Shown one piece after another: positions 23,395 through 36,362 of a stretch of 64,000 nt of DNA; position 1 is the stretch's first letter, and every line of letters begins with the position of its first letter. A model generated the notes under the pieces. That model was not told the DNA's origin, did not search any database, and saw only the letters and a program-made list of their open reading frames with translations. A program made the position numbers and the translations under genes. Source of the DNA: Carya illinoinensis (Eukaryota > Streptophyta > Magnoliopsida > Fagales > Juglandaceae); contig NC_056755.1 of the NCBI RefSeq assembly GCF_018687715.1, positions 21,159,501 through 21,223,500 on the forward strand, in the 5' to 3' direction.

Positions 23395-26220
23395 TCCTCA
23401 AAGACCTCTTGGGCTTAAAGGGCCTAACCTTGGTGGGTAGCCATAAATCCCTCATTAATTCGGTGAGTAAGGGAAAGAGGCCATTCTTACAGTTGGTGAG
23501 TTAAGGAAAACAGTGAAAAAATGTCAGTGTTGGGAAGATGTGCAACAAATGATTACTAAGTTCCAATAGGTCTTTGACGTTCTAAGGGGGCTGCCACCTT
23601 CTCAGGAACAGGACCATAAGATCACCTTGAAAGAGGGGACTTAGCCCACAACAGTAAGGACATATAGGTACCCACACTACCAAAAGACCGAGATTGAAAA
23701 AATTACAGCAGAGTTGTTGGAAACAGGGGTAGTAAGGCCTAGCACCAGCCCATTCTCTTCGCCCGTGTTGTTTGTACATGAGGTGGATGAAAGTTGGAGG
23801 ATGTGTGGATTATAGGGCCTTTAATCAGGAAACTATTAAGCATAAATTCCCTATTCTGGTTATTGATGAACTATTAGTTGAATTGCGTGCATCAGTGGTG
23901 TTTTCCAAATTGGACTTATGGTTTGGATACCTCCAAGTCAGGGTAGTTCCCTAAGATGTAGAGAAATCAACCTTTAGAACTCACGAGGGACAATATGAGT
24001 TTTTAGTGATGCCATTTGGCTTGACAAATGCACCATCAAAATTTCAAGGGTTGATGAACAATATTTTCAGGCCATACTTGGGGAGATTCATTCTAGTAAT
24101 CTTTGACGACAAACTAGTGTACAATAAATGGTGGAATGAGCATCTAGAACAATTAGAAAAGGTGCAAGAAGTATTAAAGAAGAATCAAGTTTATGCAAAG
24201 TTATCTAAATGCAAGTTTTGATCTCGGAGAAGGATTATTTCGGGCACGTGATTAATGATAAGGGGGATAAGGGGGTGATGGCAGACCCAAGAAAAGTTGC
24301 GGCAATGTTAGATTGGCCTACACCAACAACTGTGAAGTCCTCAAGGGATTTTTTTGGGCCTAACAAGGTATTATTTCAAATTTATCAAGAATTATGGTAT
24401 GGTGGCAGCCCCTCTTATAGATTTATTGAAGAAAAATGTGTTTGTATGGAAGGAAGAGGTAGCCAAGGCTTTTGAGGAGCTGAGCCCAGTAGTAACAATC
24501 ATCCCATTCTAAAATTACCTGATTTCTCCCATCCTTTTACCATTAAGTGTCATGCAAGTGGAAGAGGGATGGGTGCAGTCCTTACACAAGCTGTGCAACC
24601 CTTGGCATTCTTAAGTACAACCCTCAAGGATAAAGCAGTCTTTCTCTCCACTTATGAGATTGAACTTTTGGCATTAGTAACAACCATGAGGAAATGGAAG
24701 CCTTATCTTTTGTCGTCAAAATTTTTGTTGGAACAAAGGGTGGGAACTGTTGTTCAGCAAAAATGGGTTTGTAAGTTGATGGGATATGACTTCTTGATCT
24801 CTAATACAAAGGGGAAGGAATATCTGGTTGCAAATGTGTTGTCAAGAAAAGGAGAGGAAGGGGACTATTTTGAAGGATCCTTAGCTATGATTTCCTTTAC
24901 TACACTTGGGTTAATATTGAGGAAGCAGAGGATTGTGGTGGTGCCCAATTTAGCCTTCAAAAATAGGTATTGCACTACATTCACAATCATCCCTTTGGGG
25001 GACATTTAGGCTACTTTAAGACTTATCAGTAGACTTTTACTGGAAGCGGATGAAGAGAGATGTGAAAAGTTTGGTATGTGAGTGTGACACGTGCCAAGAG
25101 GTGAAGTATGAAACAACTGCATCAGCAAGGCTGTTACAACCTTTGCTAGTGTCTCAACAAGACTGGACCGACACCTCTATGGATTTCATAGAGGGGTTTC
25201 CTATGTGTAGTAGTGAGTAGGTTCACTAAGTTTGGGTATTTTATACCCCTCTCACATCCCTATACTGCCTCGACAATGGCCAATTTATTTTTGGCTCATG
25301 TCTTTAAGCTACATGGCCTACCTAGGACCATTGTAATTGATAGAGGCCCTATCCTTGTAACCTCCTTTTGGAAGGCATTTTTCTCCATACAAAGGTCAAA
25401 CCTGAACCAAATTTTAGCTTACCATCCTCAATTAGATGGTCAAACCAAGGCACTGAATAAATGTTTGGAGACTTCTCTGAGGTGCTATGCGGGGTTAAAG
25501 CCCCAGAAGTGGGCAGATTGGCTTTCCTTTGCTGAATGGTAGCATAATACTATGTATCATACAACCATCAAAACTACCCCTTTTGAAGGCCTGTACGGCT
25601 ACCCCTCCACCCCCATTAATATCTTATGTGCCAAGAACATCATCCAAGGTAGTAGTTGATCAAGCATTGAGAACCAAAGATTAGATCATACAAATATTGA
25701 AGGAAAAATTAAACATGGCTAGAGATCACATGAAAATACAATTAGACAATAGGATAACAGAGACACAGTTTGAAGTGGGTGACTGGGTTTACTTAAGATT
25801 ACAACCCTATGACCAAAAATTAGTCAACAATTGGAGGAATTTCAAGCTGGTGCCCCATTTTTATGGGCCCTTTCAAGTAGAACAAGGGATAGGCGAGGTT
25901 GCTTACCGATTGAAACTACCGAGTTCTTCTCGCATTCACCCCACATTCCATGTCCCTTGTCTCAAGAGGAAGTTTGGAGCCCATATTCAACCACTAGCGA
26001 CATTGACTTCCATCGATAGCCATGGGGAGGTGCAACCCAAGCCTGAGTCCATAAGGGCTCATTGAATGGTCAAACAAGGAAACAAGGATGTTACTAAGGT
26101 GTTAATCAAGTGCTTAGGGGCTGAAGAAGACGACAACATTTGGGAGAACCTATGAAAGTTACAGCAACATTATTAGGACCTTGTGGGCAAGGTACTGGAA
26201 TGGAAGCGGAAGTTGTTATG
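23395..26220 (+). pseudogene. Decayed Ty3/gypsy chromovirus pol (Reina-like)
   Basis: In order: protease-side remnant (about 23420-23640); RT with CVDYRAFNQETIKHKFPI (23800), VMPFGLTNAPSKFQ (24003) and a degenerate catalytic box IFDDKLVY (24100); RNase H (about 24530-24840, ending AKG-type KEYLVANVLSRK); integrase zinc and DDE core (about 25040-25620, AYHPQLDGQTKALN); GPY/F module ([14 protein letters not shown], 25760); and a chromodomain remnant (VLIKCLGAEEDDNIWENL, 26100-26155). Frameshifts and stops break it into at least seven frames. The chromodomain marks it as a chromovirus; the lineage within chromoviruses is my inference. Confidence 0.85.
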
Positions 26221-26224
26221 ACTA

Positions 26225-26310
26225 GAGAGATTAGGGAAGATTGTTCTTTTTGAATTTTTGTAGTTGAGGTTGGGTCCCTTGAAGAACCCATAGCAATTCA
26301 CAGTGGCTCT
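26225..26310 (+). repeat. 86-bp direct repeat, copy 2 (right of the chromovirus pol)
   Basis: Partner of 21996-22081. It starts about 70 bp after the chromodomain remnant, where a polypurine tract and 3' LTR would be expected. Confidence 0.7.
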
Positions 26311-27690
26311 ACTGAGCTTTTCATGAAATATCTTGTGTGCATTGTCCTTTACTCATTCAACAATCATCTATTACAACCCACAATATTCTTTATTACAAGA
26401 AGTATATACGAGAGTCATAACACTCTCTCTCTCATCTAGGTATTTTCTACCAATTTTATCTTTATTCCTGCATCCACCTTCTTTATCTTTGGCATACAAA
26501 ATTCTGTGTAAAGAAGAAATAGGGGAGAGGTAGAGAGGGATTGAGAGTTTGTTAAAAAATCAAATGCACTGCAACTTCTAAAAGTAAATAACTTAAATAT
26601 GATTACCTTGCTTTGTTTATTGTTTTATTCTTCCCTATTCAAATATATATCAACATATGCACGGTTCTTCACATCTAGGAGAAATAGTATGGAAGCGGAG
26701 AAGAGCAAAGAGAAGAAATATAGGAGGGAAAGTAGATCAAGGACTAGACTTGAGAGGCCACAACGTTGAGGTTGTGTAATTTAATGACAACAATTTCAAC
26801 AAGGCCTGCAAGGAAATAGGTGTGGGGAGAAGGAGAGGAAATCGGCACTGTATGAGGGAGAGGGGAGAGAAATTACTGTTGATGAGTGTAGAAAGGAGTT
26901 TCTTGCATGCGAGTGTAGAAAGGAGTTTCCTGCAACTCCTAAGTGGCAAATTGTCATTGGTGGGTGTAAAAATATGTAATGCACCCCTATTTCTTCATCA
27001 TTTCACTCACCACCTACGTAGTAAATTGTCATTGGTGTGTCATTTGTCTCTATAAAGAAGCTGAGTGTTGACTGTCAACTATCGACTATTGACTTCTCCA
27101 GCCCACCAAATAGCCGCTCCTTCACAGCTCGCCACCCACATAGCAGTTCAGCTCCATGCACCGTCCATAGTAAGCTACCTCTCTCTGTGTTATTCCATGG
27201 CAAAATTTAGGATTGAACTGATGACATCATGCATTTTCTTTTTTAGCTTGGACTTGTATTGTATATTTGGAGCTTAGGAATTGAGAACTTAAAATGGGCC
27301 ATTCTTTGTCTTTGATTTAATAAATTTGAATTTTGCATCATGATACATGCTCCTAGATTTCTTCCCATGTTGTTCTGTTTTGGCCATCTCAATTAATACA
27401 TGCACATAGGTCCTCATTCTGGGAAGATTTTTTGGGCTAAGATGCAACTTATTGAGTTGGAGAGATTCATATTTTATCATGAAGCTATTTGGGTTAGTTT
27501 GGTTGGAATGGGATAGGATTATTACTTTTCAAAATTTTATACTTACTAAATATATTCTATTTGACATCCAACTTTAATTGGTTATTTCTCATTCCCTTTC
27601 GTAAATGCATCATGTCTGCAGACAAACAAAATTGTTTTCATAAAAAAAGGAGACCAAGATACATGAACATTCCTCAATAGTATTTAACAT
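26311..27690. other. Intergenic, nothing firmly recognised
   Basis: May include degraded LTR sequence of the preceding chromovirus. A short local duplication of GAGTGTAGAAAGGAGTTTC occurs at about 26886-26930. No gene supported. Confidence 0.45.
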
Positions 27691-29375
27691 TGTGGCACCC
27701 CCAGCTCCCACTTGGGATTTGACGATGACTAAGACACCGAGATATATAACACAAGGCTACACACCCCTCGTACATGACAGATAATATGCAATGCTCCTAG
27801 ATATACTAGCAGTATGCAATAAACATACAATGGAAAATAGCAAAAGGTAAAGTGATCTAAGCAATGCTGCAGGCAAATACATAGTACATGGTACAAACTA
27901 AAAAAACTTTTACCTAACTTTATCACATCGTTGTCGTCATCAATCAGAGATAGTCATCAAAACATAATATAAGTCTGTGTCTCCCAAAACACTGGACCAG
28001 ATACTTCAAAAGATATCTCAAGTCTCAAAACATTTCCCTTTATGGGAAATGGAGTCCCAACTCTAGACATCTTTTTTTTCTTTTTTTTTGTTTTTTTTAC
28101 AGTGGTTCATCATTCACTCGCTTCTCCATATCTTGGTCCTAATCCTAATTATTGAGGCATCAGAACTCCTCAATAAGTTAGAGGATCTTAAAGATCTCAT
28201 GATCTATAGCCTCCAAGTGCTCCAAAATAGTGGGTTCGAGCCTACTTATGTCCATCTTAGGCACGATCCTCTTCGGAGGCGGTGCCGTTCTCTTCCTCTT
28301 GGCCATTGGCATCACCTTCTAAACCTGTAAAAACTTATACCATTCTTCTCGGGGAATGATAGTGGAAAAGTTGCAATAGTGAGATTTCGAAAAATCTCAA
28401 TAAGCGATCACACAACATACCACAGTTAACACAAGTATACAAGGGATATATCATGCAATGCGTGCATGGACTGAAACGAACCAGGACTCATGCATTGATC
28501 ACTTTTGAAAACTTATAACAGAGACTTAGTATTTTCGAAAAAACATACTTTTGTCATCATTCATATTTTAGTTAATCACGTGATCCAGAACGTATCATAT
28601 CATATCGCATGATTCACATCATGTGATCCATATCATATTACGTAGGTGCATTCCCATGTTCTTATAACACGTGGAAACATCACATCTCCCCTATGCACCG
28701 CGTATTCCTGCTAGTTATCGCATCAACTATCGACCCATTCAATCAAGGTGACTACATCTTATGATAATCATTTTCGTTTATAGCAGTTCGCTTACTTCGC
28801 CTTTATCGTATGGCACCCACTAGCATTAGGTGCTACCTCACTCTGGCATCCTTTAGAAAGAGCCCATCTGAGGCACATCGATGTTTCTTTGTCGAAACAG
28901 GGGTTATCACTCCATTCTTAAGCACTCTAGAGTGGACAGAGGAGTTCCACTAGGACATTCCACTACCCTAGCACTTAAGGTCATGATAAAAGTCTTTAAA
29001 ACTCATTTCATTTCCAAAACCTTTTTGTCTTTGAAAATGCTTTTCTTTTGAAATCACTTTTTCCAAATGCATGTGACATGAGATTAAGACATGCATGTTA
29101 ATACTTTGACATTATGCCAAATGAGATACCGTGTATGAAATAACCAAGCATAACATGTTCAATTCATAGCATGATACCATAGAGCTAATAAGATATTAAA
29201 ACACAAATATGGAACTAGGTAAACTAGCCTTGGCCGAAACATATAGGTACAAAAACATGGAAAAGTCATCACTTAAACATACTCCAAACTTCATTCATAT
29301 TGCTTAGAAATTAAAACACAATAAAATAAGACATGAAATCATAGCATTTGAACAAGATCCGAATAACTCAAGGCA

Positions 29376-29380
29376 TGGTA
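29376..29380. repeat. Target-site duplication TGGTA of copy B (left); partner at 38776-38780
   Basis: Perfect 5-bp match immediately outside both LTR ends. Confidence 0.97.
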
Positions 29381-31521
29381 TGTGACGCCCCCAAAATCCC
29401 CACGCCCGAACACGGGGAAATTGAGACGTCCGGATGGTGACACCCCGGGTCACCATCCCATCGACGGGTGCCGAGTGTGTGCAAGGCAGCAATTGTGTAC
29501 AGAGAGACACGCAGCGGATAAGAAAGTCATAACTAAGTACCAGAATTTTTCTTAACGTAATACAAGCTGTTTAAAACGTACATAAATAAAATATTACAAA
29601 ACACAAATACAGTTTTAAACAAATAAAAAGATAACATCAGCAACCCGGCGGAGCCGCATCCTCGGGCTCAGCCTCTTCCTCCTCATCCTCAACTCCTGCA
29701 CCAAAAGCTACGGAACCACAAATGGTTCCGCAGGTAAGTAAAACCCCAAACACTACCAGATAAAAACACATATAACTCAAACAAGATGCATGAAACATGC
29801 CCAATGCACAAAGCCCAAAAACACCAGTTTTCCACACACGCCAAAAACCCACTTGGCCCAAAAACATATCCATTCCGAAAAACACGCCAAAAGTCCATTT
29901 GGCCCAATATCTCGCCGGAAGTCCATCCGGCCCAATATCTCACCAGAAGTCCATCTGGCCCACGCCAAAAGTCACATTTGGCCTCATAAACCATTATCCA
30001 ATTTTAACCGTATGCACCATGACCTCCCCTAGGGGTCATCCGCACACCCTGGCTCCAGTGTCACACCGCAGAGTACCACCACGCATGTGACAACTAACAA
30101 GCGATGCCCAGTTCCGCGCCCCGCACGTGCGTAGCCAAGCATCCTCTAGCCCTCGCCAGCGAAGGGCCACGGAGTCGGTGAGTAGGGCGATGCCCGGTTC
30201 CATGCCCGGCACGTTCGTAGCCAAGCATCCCCTAGTCCCGCTCCCGTCATCTCTCTCGATAACTCAGGGGACATCACTCAGTTTATTCCGCTCCCGAGTG
30301 ACCAGAGGAGCTCCACCGAGATAATAACCCATCCCGGCTTGGGCTCGTGATACACACGCACCCGTAAAACCAGTCACGCCAATACACAGGCTTTTCACAT
30401 AACTCCACAACACACGTGCATGCACCATGTAATGCCACAACAATGCATAATAAAATAAACCAACAATCATAAATCAAATAAACAGGCAACTCCGTCCTCC
30501 ATCCATCCGACCCCCGAAACTCCTCGGACTCAGTCCAGAATCAACAACCAACAACAGTAAATAATTGAATGAGCAATATATATTAAAATCTGAAAATAGG
30601 GTTTGGAAAATACTTACAGCGCTATACGGCAATTTTAGAAAACAAGCGGCGTTGCAAGCGGCGGAAAACAGCAACGTCACAGTGAAAATTCACTGTGGCC
30701 GTGGGTCTGAAAAACCCACTTTTAAACGGGGACAAACTAGGACACGGGATTGATAGGGAATGGTCTAGAGGTGGTTGTGAAGCTATTGGAAGTGACGGAC
30801 GGCCGTGGGTGGCGGCGGAATGGCCGAAAATGGCCGAAAATGGCAAATCGGAAAACAAGCTCGTGGGAGCTGCTCCGGTGGTCGTTGGAGGCCGGAAATG
30901 GGTGGGTTAGGACGGCAAGGGAACGGTGATGAAGTGGTGAAGAAATGGTGGCCGGTGGTGGAGCGACGGCGGCGGATCGGAGCAAAATCCGTGCGCCTTT
31001 GTTGAGCTTTTTCCGGCCAAATGGCCGGCCGGTTGGGGGTGGGTTTTGGAGGGAAGGTAGACCGGAAGGAGAGGAAGAGAATGGGACCGGTGGGAGGCCG
31101 AACGGTGGCCGGACGGCGGCGGTAGGGGCTGGGGAAGGTTGACGCCGGCGTGAGGGAGAGAGAGAAGAGAGAGAGTGCACGGGGGGGGTCCGAGTCGGGG
31201 AGAGAGGAGAGAGAAAAGAAAGAGAAAAAAGAAAAAGAAGAAAAAAGAAAAGAAGGGAAAAAGAAAAAAGGAAAAAGAGAAAAAGAAAAAAAGATGTGAA
31301 AAGAAATGAGGTCCAGTCCTCACTCCGGGAAAAGAAACAAACCGCCAAAAAGATTAAAACCACAAAAACAACTAAAAGAAATAAAACACAACCTCAAATA
31401 AATAAATTAAATTAAAAACCAACTTTAAAAACGCAATTAAAATAAAATAAAATATCTGATATATTAATTAAAATAAAAACAATTATTTCAGCGAAAATAC
31501 ACTTAAAAGCGGGTCATCACA
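29381..31521 (-). repeat. 3' LTR of copy B
   Basis: 2141 bp. Includes a roughly 28-bp tandem motif (about 29885-29965; three units of GTCCATNNGGCCC type), an acidic ORF tail (about 29640-29700) and a pyrimidine-rich tract (about 31190-31295). Confidence 0.97.
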
Positions 31522-31536
31522 TCCTCCCCTCCTTAA
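31522..31536 (-). other. Polypurine tract of copy B
   Basis: The minus strand reads TTAAGGAGGGGAGGA directly before the 3' LTR. Confidence 0.9.
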
Positions 31537-31638
31537 TAACAATTTCTTCCTCGAAATTGCAAGTCAACCATCAACTTAAAGCAAGCCACACAAACGCGCA
31601 TAAACCAACTGAGGTCAAGGTTAAAACACATACCTTCC

Positions 31639-34600
31639 TCATTCGAACAAATACGGGTATTGTTCCCTCATGTCCGCTGCTCGCTCCCAAGAGAAGTCTT
31701 GAGCTAACGGATCTCCCCAAGCCACTTTAACCAACGGTATCGTCTTGGACCTCAATTGTTGCTCCTTCCAATCCAAAATCTGCGACGGAACAACCTCGTA
31801 AGTGAGATCCGGTTGCAACTGAATACCTGCTGGGTCGACGAAACGTGGCTCTTGCTGTCCAAAGCTCTTCTTCAGGGATGATACGTGGAAGACGTCATGA
31901 ACATCTCCAAAATAATCCGGCAAAGCAACTCTATAGGCGACGGACCCTACTCTCTCCAGAATCTGAAAAGGGCCGACGTACCTCGGATCTAGTTTCCTTT
32001 TCCTACCAAAACGCTTAACACCTCTCATGGGAGAGACTTTAAGATAAACCCAATCACCAACTTCAAATGACAATTCTCTCCTCCTGGTATCAGCGTAGCT
32101 TTTCTGGCGACTCTGAGCTGCCGCCATTATATCTCTAATGATCCGGACTTGGCTTTGCATTTCTTGAATTATTTCGGGTCCAATAATTCTACTCTCCCCA
32201 ACTTCATCCCAACACAAGGGCGACCTACACTTTCTCCCATAAAGAGCTTCATAGGGAGCCATCTGAATGGTCGCATGGTAGCTGTTATTGTAGGCAAACT
32301 CAATGAGAGGCAAATGATTTTCCCAACTCCCTTGGAATTCCAGGGCACAAGCTCGCAACATGTCTTCCAGGGTCTGGATGGTGCGCTCTGACTGGCCGTC
32401 TGTCTGCGGGTGATAAGCAGTGCTGAACTTCAACTTAGTACCCAAAGCTGCCTGCAGACTCTTCCAGAACTGCGATGTGAACCTCGGGTCCCGATCCGAC
32501 ACTATACTCTTTGGTATGCCGTGTAGCCTCACTATCTCCTTGACATACAAACGGGTCAACTTACCCAAAGAGTCGGTGTTGTTAACAGGCAGAAAATGAG
32601 CACTCTTCGTTAACCGGTCCACGATCACCCAAACAGAGTTCTTCCCACTAGGTGTTCTCGGCAAACCCACTACGAAATCCATCGTGATGTCATCCCACTT
32701 CCACTCAGGAATAGGGAGGGGTTGGAGCATACCTGCAGGTCTCTGATGCTCGGCCTTTACCTGACGACACGTGTGGCATTTCTCCACATATAAGGCAACG
32801 TCCTTCTTCATTCCATCCCACCAGTAAATTTTCTTCAAGTCTCGATACATCTTTGTACTGCCGGGATGAACTGAATACGGGGCCGCATGAGCTTCCGCCA
32901 TGATCCGTTCCTTGAAATCTGAGTCCTTTGGGATCACTCTGCGATCTCGGAACCGAAGTATTCCATCACTATCCATGCTATAGTGCAACGGCCCTCGAGA
33001 TTTTCGGACTCTTTTCCTGATGTTCAGCAGCTTCGGATCCTTTCTTTGGAGAGCTTTCAATTCTTCAAAATCTATTACCCGAATGTCCAGAACCGAAGAC
33101 AAAATCTCTACTTGCTGCGAACTCTCTATAAGGAGCCTTCTCATCCCATAAAGTAACGAATCCATTTCCGACGATTCGGCTTCATCCTCCAAATGAGACT
33201 TCCGGCTCAAAGCATCAGCAACTATGTTAGCCTTCCCCGGGTGGTACTTGATCTCACACTGATAGTCACTGATTAGCTCTAGCCAACGCCTCTGCCTCAT
33301 ATTCAAATTTTTCTGGGAAAACAAATGCTTCAAGCTCTTATGATCAGTAAATACCTCACAAGCTTCCCCATACAAGAAATGCCGCCAGATCTTGAGTGAA
33401 AAAACAATCGCAGCCAATTCTAGATCATGCGTCGGATAATTCTTCTCATGGTCCTTAAGCTGACGAGATGCATAGGCTACAACCCGTCCTTCCTGCATAA
33501 GGACACAACCCAAACCGAACTTAGACACATCACTGAAGACTACAAACGGCTTATGCGGTTCTGGGAGTGCTAACACTGGTGCCGTTGTCAGCCTGTTCTT
33601 CAATTCCTGGAAGCTTCTCTCACATTCATCTGACCACACAAATTCTGTATTCTTCCGAGTCAAGGCTGTGAGAGGTTCGGATAGGCGAGCAAAACCCTCT
33701 ACAAACCTTCGGTAGTAACCGGCGAGCCCCAAGAAACTCCTGATCTCGCGTACTGTAGTTGGGCGTGGCCATGACAAAATGGCTTCTACCTTACTGGGAT
33801 CAACTGCCACTCCACCCTGGGAAATTACATGCCCAAGAAATTTAACTTCTTCCAACCAGAACTCACACTTGCTGAGCTTGGCGTACAACTGGTGCTCTCT
33901 CAATTTCTCAAGTACCAGACTAAGATGATACACATGCTCTTCAATATCTCGGGAATAAATCAGTATATCATCAATAAATACTACCACGAAGGAATCCAGA
34001 TAAGGTTGGAACACCCGATTCATCAAATCCATGAAAGCGGCAGGAGCATTAGCCAGCCCAAACGGCATCACCTTAAATTCATAGTGTCCATACCTCGACC
34101 TGAAGGCAGTTTTCGGCACATCCTGCTCTCTGATTCTCAGCTGGTAGTATCCCGACCTCAGATCAATTTTAGAGAACACCGCTGCCCCCTGAAGTTGGTC
34201 AAATAAATCATCTATCCGCGGGAGAGGATATTTATTTTTGATGGTCACCTTGTTCAACTCCCTATAGTCAATGCACATACGAAGGGTTCCATCTTTCTTT
34301 TTAACAAATAAAACTGGAGCACCCCACGGCGACGTACTAGGCTGAATAAACCCCTTCTCTACTAATTCTTGCAACTGAGTCTTCAACTCTTTCAATTCAG
34401 CCGGTGCCATGCGGTAAGGAGCCTTATGCACAGGAGCCGCTCCAGGTTCCAAGTCTATAACAAACTCCATCTCTCGCACGGGGGGTAGTCCGGGCAAGTC
34501 ATCCACAAACACATCGGGGAACTCTTCCACAACTGGAATGTCTGCCAAGGACTTCTTCTCAGACGGCGTGGACACCATCTGAACCAAGAATGCATCCGCT

Positions 34601-35021
34601 CCCCATGCAATCTCTCTTCTTGCCTGTATCGCCGATATAATCATCGGCTTTTCTTTTAATCTACTCCCCGCAAATTCCAGACAATCACCATCCGGAAGCT
34701 GAAAGCTAATAGTCCGACTTCTGCAATTAATAGTCGCAGAATATCGGTATAGCCAATCCATCCCGAGGATGATATCAAAACCCAACAGCTTGAATACCAC
34801 CAGATCAGCATCCAAAAACCTTCCCTCAAAGTTTAACGGGCATCCCAAAGCAACCTTGGAACACCACACCATCTCGCCATCGGGTAGCGCCACTACCATA
34901 GCCTTCGGCAACGGTTCCGTGACCAAGTTACACACCCGAGCAAACGTGGAAGACACAAACGATCGTGAAGCACCGGAATCAAACAAAGTACAAGCATAAA
35001 ACTCATACAAACGGACTCTTC
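31639..35021 (-). CDS. pol: pol of copy B: protease, RT, RNase H, integrase, chromodomain
   Basis: Open without interruption to the stop at 31639. In order: aspartic protease ([12 protein letters not shown], about 34970-35000); reverse transcriptase ([20 protein letters not shown], and the catalytic box [12 protein letters not shown] near 33950-33990); RNase H ([33 protein letters not shown]); integrase zinc finger (CHTCRQVK) and DDE core ([44 protein letters not shown]); GPY/F module ([25 protein letters not shown]); C-terminal chromodomain. Chromodomains bind modified histones and can steer integration. The frame differs from gag; the proposed 98-nt intron (35022-35119) joins them in phase. 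Without splicing, an ATG at 35094 inside the intron could also open the pol frame. Confidence 0.93.
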
Positions 35022-35119
35022 CTGAACCAAACACACAACCCATGAAATCCAAAAAAAACAACGAAGAAACCAAATGCACCAAAAATAAATCCAACTTAAA
35101 AGATTAAATTAATCCATAC
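35022..35119 (-). other. Putative spliceosomal intron between gag and pol of copy B
   Basis: Donor ACAG|GTATGG at 35119 and acceptor TTTGGTTCAG ending at 35022 bound 98 nt that are strongly U-rich, as plant introns are. Removal joins the last Gag codons (VIT) to the protease segment ([13 protein letters not shown]) across a split Gly codon, exactly in the pol frame (phase 1). Retention gives a stop two codons after the donor codon. Copy A has CAG|GTAAGG at the equivalent site (5389). Splicing itself is inferred. Confidence 0.7.
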
Positions 35120-36362
35120 CTGTGATTACTCCAGCATCATGGGTCGCTGGTGCCTCATCGTCCACCTCTCCGGGCGTGACAGCATAAACCCGGGCTTGTA
35201 CTGCTTGTCTCGGGTTGGTTCTTCCACCGTGTCTACCTCCACGGCTTCCTTGAGCTCTAACGGGGCAATCCCGAGCAATATGCCCCACTTGGCCGCACCG
35301 ATAACACTGGGGTCCGCTACTCGTCCGACACTCGCCCTCATGAGCTCTATTACAAACTCCACAAACAGGCATACGTCCTCCCATGCGAACACTGGAGGAT
35401 GCTTGAGATCGGGTTCCAGTTCGCTGAACAAACTTCTGAGGCGAACCCGAGCTGCTTCCTTCACCAGAAAAACTTCGCCTCTTTTGCCCTGAAGGGGAGC
35501 CCAAACTCAGATTATTTTCCCTCTCTATAAGGGTGGCCACATCCACTAACTCCTGAAAAGTGGATATCCGATGGCTGACCACCAAACGGCGTATATCAGG
35601 GCGTAGTCCCTCCTGAAAACGCTCAGCTCGCAACTCCTCTGTGGCAACAAGGTGAGGAGCAAACCGCTCAAGTTCTATGAACCTCCGGGCATATTGTTCC
35701 ACTGTTGCGCCCCCTTGGACCAGATTAGAGAATTCTCTTGCCTTTTGCTTCCTTACCGATGCGGGAAAGAAGCGGTCATTGAATTCCTTCTTGAAACGCT
35801 GCCAGGTCACCGCAGCGAAAGATCCCAGTTCAGCTTCCAACATCACCCTCCTGGTATCCCACCAATCAGAAGCGATACCTTGTAAGAGGTAGCTGGCATA
35901 GAGTACTTGTTGTGCTTCAGTACACCCACACACCTCAAAAGTCTTCTCCAGATCTTTGATCCATTTCCCAGCCTGAAGTGGATCCTCATTCCCATTGAAG
36001 TGTGGAGTCCTATGCGCCAAGAAGCGCTCATAGGTGCATCCGGCTTGCACCATGCTACTGGACCCTCCTGGATATATCCAAGGTCCTCCCTGATATGGCC
36101 AAGGACCTCCTGGTTGTGGCCAATACACTCCCTGTGGCGGACAAGGCTCTCCTGACGGTGGATAGGGCCCTCCTGATGGTGGCCAAGGACCCCCTTGTGG
36201 TGGCCAAGGTCCTTGTGGTGGCCAAGGCCCTGCCTGTTGTGGCCTAATATTCTGTTGCATGAACTCCGTCATCTGCCGAATTGCTTCGGCTATGGAGTCA
36301 TCCCTGGATGTATTGTCTTGCGGTTCCTGAGTATTTTTCCTTGGTCTACCTGGTCTCCCCAT
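35109..36362 (-). CDS. gag: gag of copy B
   Basis: The start is taken at 36362 (MGRPGRPRKNTQ) because copies A and C share this N-terminus; 37 hydrophobic in-frame codons upstream are leader sequence. It gives 417 codons. A Pro/Gly-rich repeat segment (units of PWPPQGG type, residues about 50-115) precedes the retrotransposon capsid core (YERFLAHRTPHFNG, WWDTRRVMLEAELG, FNDRFFP, YARRFIELERFAPHL). A CCHC zinc knuckle CYRCGQVGHIARDCP follows near residue 355. Gag forms the virus-like particle and packages the RNA. The last codons before the stop lie inside the proposed intron. Confidence 0.95.
   Translation of the reverse strand: MGRPGRPRKNTQEPQDNTSRDDSIAEAIRQMTEFMQQNIRPQQAGPWPPQGPWPPQGGPWPPSGGPYPPSGEPCPPQGVYWPQPGGPWPYQGGPWIYPGGSSSMVQAGCTYERFLAHRTPHFNGNEDPLQAGKWIKDLEKTFEVCGCTEAQQVLYASYLLQGIASDWWDTRRVMLEAELGSFAAVTWQRFKKEFNDRFFPASVRKQKAREFSNLVQGGATVEQYARRFIELERFAPHLVATEELRAERFQEGLRPDIRRLVVSHRISTFQELVDVATLIERENNLSLGSPSGQKRRSFSGEGSSSGSPQKFVQRTGTRSQASSSVRMGGRMPVCGVCNRAHEGECRTSSGPQCYRCGQVGHIARDCPVRAQGSRGGRHGGRTNPRQAVQARVYAVTPGEVDDEAPATHDAGVITGMD

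Noticed and set aside
24100..24130. Functional reverse transcriptase in the Reina-like element
   Set aside because: The catalytic box is altered (FDDK in place of the usual DD(I/V)L context) and multiple frameshifts and stops surround it.
34769..34999. Plus-strand ORFs opposite gag and pol of copy B (also 33829-34206, 35139-35492, 35652-35885)
   Set aside because: Shadows of intact gag-pol coding on the minus strand; no motif of their own.
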